NCBI GenBank assembly: GCA_020081605.1
Contig: JAHREC010000045.1
Location: forward strand, 372,001 to 436,000
Reading direction: 5' to 3'
DNA: 64,000 nucleotides
Origin: Albifimbria verrucaria
Taxonomy: Eukaryota; Ascomycota; Sordariomycetes; Hypocreales; Stachybotryaceae
Below the pieces are notes generated by a model. It was not told the origin of the DNA, made no database searches, and saw only the letters and a program-made list of their open reading frames with translations. Positions 59,020 through 64,000 of the stretch are shown here, piece by piece. Each line of letters opens with the position of its first letter. Within the stretch, counting starts at the first letter, position 1. A program made the position numbers and the translations under genes.

Positions 59020-59674
59020 GATGCAGCATTAAATGAGGCAGTCAGATTAATAATGCGGCTGCGCCCGAATTGAGCTTCTCATGCCCGTGCCTGTCGCTTG
59101 TATGTGATGTGGGAACGGTTGACTGAGATGATTGACCAAACCAATGAAGCGAGCAACGGTTCATACCGTGTATTCTTGGACAAGCCTTTTCCACGGCATC
59201 GATATAATAGGCAGATGTTAGTGTGAAGCGGGCTGCACTTGCGGTGAGAATCCATACCCGGCATTTGTAATGCGGGATTTCGGGAATGACTTGATATGAT
59301 TGGCTTGAATGCCGCATGCCCGGCTGAAGGCCGCAATGGCACGCACTTGAACGGGTCCACAACGCCGCTTAATGTTTCGTGACTTGAGTCAAGCTTAGGG
59401 AGTATCAAGCCATGGGGTACCACAGACACTGAACGGATTGCAAAGAATGAAGGCTTAGAAATACAAAAACCACAGGGACGAGCACCTACCCCATGTAAAC
59501 ACTCCAAGGATAGCAGGCTTTGACTGATAAGGCGGGTGGTAGAGTCAGTATAAAAGAAGATGATTGTCCAGAAAAAGTTGACTTTGTTTTGTGACAAGAC
59601 CATTGTGCTAAGACAAAGGACACTCAAGGCCTTTACACTTACCTCACGAATACACGCGAAACGCATGCTTCATC
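59020..59674. promoter_or_regulatory. Divergent promoter between the Zn2Cys6 regulator and the old yellow enzyme gene
   Basis: 655 nt between two divergent start codons. TATAAAAG at 59549-59556 sits about 119 nt before the OYE ATG. I did not find a convincing inverted CGG repeat. No gene is present. Confidence 0.45.
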
Positions 59675-61110
59675 ATGTCAAGTCTTCTAGAGCCCATTGT
59701 TGTTGGCGAGAGGTTATCCCTTCGAAACCGAGTTGTCATGGGTTCAATGACACGAAATCGGTGCATCGATGACTTCAAACCTGGTCCTGCTCAAGTCCAG
59801 CATTATGCTGAGAGAGCACGACACGGTACTGGTCTCATTATCGGTGAAGGCACCTTCGTTGATTGGAGTGGCTCTGACTGGCTGCACGCGCCCGTCATGA
59901 TCAACAGCGACCATGCTGAGGCTTGGAGAAGGGTGGTGGAAGCTGTGCATGATCAAGGCGGGAAGATGTTCTTCCAGCCTTGGCACATGGGCATGTTATT
60001 GATTCTTCCATGCCGATATATCACTAATGAAAGGTACAGGACGTATTCAGAATGAACAAATGCCCATCATGAAAAAGATGGGCCGCCCTGTATTCGCACC
60101 ATCAGCTATAAAGGCTGCAGGTGGGAAATACCGTGAACTGCCCGGAAATCCTGTATGAAGCTCCACTAGTTGCATGCAGCCCATACTGACGACTTTTGTA
60201 CAGGGTCACACTGCAAACATCACCGTCATCGAAAATCCCCGTGAGATCATTGAAACCTACCGAAATGCCGTAGAGCTTGCCAAGGTGGCTGGTTTCGACG
60301 GTGTAGAGCTCTTAGCTCAAGGGTATGCACAAGACCTCCCAAAAACCTCTCGTATTAACTCAAGTTCTTCAGTGGCTATTTACCGCACCAATTTCTTTCG
60401 TCGTAAGTTGACTATACTACGTGTACTCATCAATTTTTACTAATGCATGACTCGTAGACGGGCAAACCAGCGAACAGACTCATATGGTGGCTCGGTCGAA
60501 AACCGATGTCGTTTCGTTCTAGAGATTGTAGAGACCATTATCGAAGTTTATGGAAGCCCTGACTTCGTTTGTGTCAAGATCTGCCCTGCTGACTTTTTTA
60601 ATGACTCGGCTGTTTCATTTGAAGAGATGAAAGAAACATACACCTACTTGATTAAAGAGTTGGTCAAGAGAAGGGTAGGGATCATCAATATCTCTCGCCG
60701 TGGCACCGATATTGGAGAGGAATCTGGTAACGTCACAGGAATTACCACACGACCTGCAGATTTTCCACTGCCACCAAACTATGACCCAGTGCTCGACTTC
60801 GGTCCACTAGTCAAATATCCTGGCAGTCCCTCCCTGCTCATGGCTAATCACGAGTACACTCCCGAGGAGGCTGATCACCTGGTCAAGGAGGGAAAGCTTG
60901 ACTTAATCACGTTCGCTCGGCCATTTATATATAATCCTGTGAGTTGTATACTGAATTGTCGGAGTGCAAGCTAACCAGTAGTAGGACGTCATTAATCGCA
61001 TCAAGCACGGGATCGATTTTGCAACAAATGATCGAGATGATACAGTGTTTTATGGGCCGTTCAGATCCCCAAATGAGAATTATAATGATTGGCCAACTGC
61101 CACTGCTTAA
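59675..61110 (+). CDS. Old yellow enzyme (NADH:flavin oxidoreductase)
   Basis: An intact FMN-dependent ene-reductase of about 400 residues. ATG 59675 (MSSLLEPIVVGERLSLRNRVV) starts the TIM barrel. Landmarks are NRVVMGSMTRNRC (FMN phosphate region), LIIGEGTFVDWSG, GGKMFFQPWHMG (FMN/substrate strand), AAKVAG-type segment near FDGVELLAQG, GGYLPHQFLSS, NQRTDSYGGSVENRCRF (family signature), GIINISRRG and ITFARPFIYNP. Introns are at about 59992-60035, 60150-60204, 60323-60372, 60407-60457 and 60940-60985. The first is of GC-AG type (ATGG/GCATGT...GAAAG). The stop is TAA 61108-61110. OYEs reduce activated alkenes and take part in many fungal secondary pathways. Its partners here are a P450 and a Zn2Cys6 factor. 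Confidence 0.88.
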
Positions 61111-61248
61111 ATCATGCAGCTCAATAGTCCGAGGACTCATCTTTGGAGTGGTCGCAAGGGTAGAAGATTGAGAAACATAATGTCCTATGTTCAGTTTGAA
61201 TAATTATCATCTTTTGCTATTATCATTGGCTATCACTTTTGATAACGT

Positions 61249-63141
61249 TTATGAAACATCTCTTCTTGTGACCCGCACCCAAAAATCGTCGATTAACCAT
61301 ATGCCCTAGATCAGTTAGTTTCGACACAATACTTCTTCAGAATTGTAACCATAGTGTAGAGGCTAAACGGAATGACTTACCGCGTTAAAGATGTTTGCGG
61401 GCTTGGCGGAATTTACAGCTGAAAAGTCGAAGCGTCGGAATAACTAACTTGTGTTAGGCAGAGACTCATATTGACAGCATTCCCTTACTTACCTCAACGA
61501 AGAGCTTATTCAGCTCCATTAGTGCCACTGTTTTTCCTAGACACTGCCATTTGCCTGAATGAAATGCTAACTCGCCAGTACTGTTCATTCTTGCCAACTG
61601 GTCTGGATCAGCCTCAAGCCAACGCTCTGGGTTGAAAGTATCGGCGTCTGGCCCAAAGATCTTCTTGCTGTTATGGATTCCAAACGGTGAAGATCCAAGT
61701 TGAGTTCCCCAGGAATAAACTTGCCATCTATGGTGTCGCCACCTGGAGGTACTGTCTTGAAAAAGGCGCCTGCTGCAGCTGGAATGACACGTAGGCCTTC
61801 CTTGATGACCGCTTGTAAGTAGGGTAGCTCACGTGCTTCAGAGTGTTTGATAGGCGACGAAATCTTGCCAGAGGCAATCCCATCGTCAATCTCCTTTTGA
61901 AGTTTGCGGTAAGCCGGAGGATTGCAGAGTAGATGTAAAAATATGAAACGAATTGTTGAAGCAGTCGAGTCGCTCCCAGCTACGATTTGGAGTAGAGCCT
62001 CACCAGCAGCCTCTTCTTGTGTTAAGCCGTGACGTATAAAGGATCCCAACATATCAGGCCGGACTACTGCGTGGGGGCCGTATCGTTGGGAAACAATCTT
62101 CTTTGCGACTCTGACACACCCAGTCAATTAGTGTAAAAACATACGTGGAATAAGGTAGAATATTGTACCCAATAAATGCGCCGAAGCCCAGCTTATCACC
62201 CTCTTTTGGGAAGAGCGTACGAAAGACTGGGGATTGCAGAACCTTTGCCATCCAAGGAAGATTGGCCTGAATCAACATAAGCGGTACGGTCGAATTCAGC
62301 ATCTTGAGATATTCATGGACGTCGGTGTTATCTCTCATGTAGCCAAAGGCCTCACCAAATGCCAACTCGCCGATCACATCGAGAGCGAAGAATTGAATCT
62401 TCTCTGAAAGCTCCATTGGACGATACTCTTGACCCGTTGAGAGGTATCTACCCTCTATGAAGTCAACGAATTTTAAGACTTGAGATTCTATAGCAGCTTC
62501 CATCATTTTGTTTTCTTTGCCGGAATACTACACCTCTGTTTAGACAAAGCATGTTTTAGGGCTCATGTTTAGTAGTCATTACTTACACCGGCGGACACCT
62601 TACTTCTCAAGGTGGCATGTGCTGCGTCGTCACGCATTGAGAAAGTATGGTCCCTTGTCGGGTCTAGGCGAAACCCATCATACCCTTTGAGGAGCTGTAT
62701 TAGTACTTAATCAAACTTATATATGAAAACAGAATCCTACTAACATGGCCCTCTTTCATATGCCGAGCGAGATGACATGATGCGTCGTAAGACTTCTGGG
62801 TCATCAGTAACGAGCCTCGTTCGGTCCAATTCGAACGAGTGACCCTAGATGGTATCAGTGAATGCTTATTTAGAGAATCAGTGTTACCTACCGTACTTGT
62901 CATTCATCTCTTTGATTGCTGTTGGTTGTCGACCTCTCACCGCTTCTCTGAGCATCCAATACTTGGAAAATCCGGCCCAGAATGGGCCAGGGATATGTGA
63001 GAGACGATACCATTGCCGCAAGATACGTAACAAGATGATAGAGCTTGCGATCGTGAGAAAGATCGTTAATGGACCTACCACGTTGCCTAAAACCGGCAGC
63101 GCAGCCATGTTCATTTCAACCTGATTATTTCTTGTAACCAT
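61249..63141 (-). CDS. Cytochrome P450 (pisatin-demethylase/benzoate-hydroxylase-like), one +1 and one -1 frameshift
   Basis: A membrane-anchored heme monooxygenase of the endoplasmic reticulum. ATG 63141 (or 63114, 63108) is followed by an anchor helix (PLTIFLTIASSIILL) and the Pro-rich hinge HIPGPFWAG. Seven exons are proposed, with GT-AG introns near 62845-62890, 62701-62756, 62517-62585, 62103-62170, 61440-61495 and 61280-61380. P450 landmarks are VRIGPNELV, the I-helix AGSDSTAST, KLQKEIDDG, the ExxR in VIKEGLRV, ADTFNPERW and the heme loop FHSGKWQCLG with the Cys ligand. The C-terminal text IDDFWVRVTRRDVS fits the pisatin-demethylase-type end. A base is extra near 62814-62816 and one is missing in CCCC at 61707-61710. 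It is convergent with the OYE gene, 138 nt apart. Confidence 0.85.
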
Positions 63142-64000
63142 GTTCTGACGAGTCGATGGTGAATCAAGCTAAGAACCGTGTAATAGAATACGATGAGATT
63201 GCCGACGACCGGAGGAAATTGGTGAGCCAGTATCTAGCCCACATATAGGACAAATCCGAGTTACGCGATTGAGATCGTCGCATATACAAGGATTTAGTAA
63301 CAACGAATAAATGCCAAGCCTCCGGAATTCTTGAGGTCACAATGCAGCAAATCCTTGCCAAATATTGACAACACCGCTTGCAGCTGAACACGATGCATAC
63401 GCAACACAAGTCCATACTTCACGCAAGAGCATTACCTCCATCCTATTTGCCGTACCCCTCGCCTTACCTGCGGGCGTCAACCAGGTTCAAGCATAATCCC
63501 GCAGAATCCTGATTGAGGAGTGGTGTACATACTGAGCCATGCAGGCAAGCTCCGATCCTGGCTCCTTATAGTATCTTGATTACGTTAGGCTAATTTCGAA
63601 TTGCATGGTGGATTCCTGGCACTCTTTCTTGGTTTTTCAAGCCACGCATAAGCCAGCTGCAAATATGACGCCTCTCCGGAAGATATAACCCGGAACGAAT
63701 GCGTTCGCAAGGATTCGACGGCAGTTACACCCCATCTTTCATCACATGAACACTATTCTATTTGGGAAGACGGCGCATCAGTCATGGAATTTGATAAGTT
63801 TTCTTGTATTCAAATGTAATTATTATGGCTCATCTTTGACTTAGGTCGATGACGAGGTCTTCCAGCTTTCTACTTCGGAACACATCCGCCATTGTCAAGA
63901 AGATATTGTGTTTTCTAGCCTCCAGTATTATACGTAATACAGAAAGCGAATCAACTTCGCCATAATAACAATTGGCATTATGGCCAGCTGGTGTGTCCGG
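63142..64000. other. Upstream region of the P450 gene, no gene
   Basis: Only short frames are seen. The left part is the P450 promoter. No further gene begins before the window edge that I can support. Confidence 0.5.

Noticed and set aside
1..64000. Programmed ribosomal frameshifting as the cause of split genes
   Set aside because: Too many unrelated genes are affected, and I see no shared slippery heptamer or downstream pairing; error or decay explains it better.
1..64000. tRNA, rRNA, CRISPR or transposase genes
   Set aside because: Scanning by eye found no box-B-like tRNA pattern in context, no rRNA text, no spaced repeats and no transposase or reverse-transcriptase motifs; a computed scan would be needed to exclude tRNAs fully.
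1..64000. Polyketide or nonribosomal peptide synthase
   Set aside because: No ketosynthase, condensation or adenylation motif was seen in any frame, despite neighbours typical of such clusters.

Overview
This window is nuclear DNA from a filamentous ascomycete fungus (Pezizomycotina; the gene set suggests a Sordariomycete, but I cannot name a genus). The evidence is short GT-AG introns of about 45-75 nt, Zn2Cys6 and fungal bZIP regulators, AA9, GH43 and GH16 carbohydrate enzymes, a pisatin-demethylase-type P450, and many small secreted proteins. I saw no rRNA, tRNA, CRISPR array or intact transposon. About 23 recognisable protein genes lie on both strands, separated by 0.7-2.6 kb stretches without convincing genes. 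This looks like an accessory, gene-sparse region.

Layout. 0-8 kb: a split alpha/beta-hydrolase, a Zn2Cys6 regulator, an unknown membrane protein and a small secreted protein. 10-13 kb: an unrecognised secreted protein and a decayed F-box/ankyrin gene. 13-18.3 kb: an AA9 monooxygenase, a CadD-type transporter and a second Zn2Cys6-like regulator. 19.6-26.5 kb: a fungal hypothetical gene, a GH43 arabinofuranosidase/xylosidase-like enzyme and a type-B carboxylesterase. 26.6-33.5 kb: agmatine deiminase, a drug/amine-type MFS transporter, a possible monooxygenase remnant and ornithine decarboxylase, which is a plausible polyamine locus. 35.3-41.8 kb: an intact 8-exon sugar transporter, a BTB protein and an intact GH16/CRH-type glycosidase. 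43.5-53.2 kb: a DUF4874/DUF4832 secreted protein, a GFA-domain enzyme, a secreted minimal kinase-fold protein, a Y3-like glycan-binding protein and a TIL-type protease inhibitor. 54.4-63.1 kb: a bZIP regulator, then a Zn2Cys6 regulator, an old yellow enzyme and a P450 arranged like a small metabolic cluster.

The dominant oddity is that about two thirds of the genes read well only if single-base frameshifts are allowed. Most are losses of one base in a short homopolymer and a few are gains. The neighbours 2086-3687, 26596-27708, 35341-37333, 40952-41827, 46643-47537 and 59675-61110 are intact. The same genes show almost no in-frame nonsense codons, so uncorrected base-calling errors in the assembly are at least as likely as true decay. 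The ankyrin locus, which also has in-frame stops, is the best candidate for a real pseudogene. I therefore annotate the frameshifted loci as CDS and give the breakpoints. Introns and breakpoints were read by eye and should be treated as proposals.
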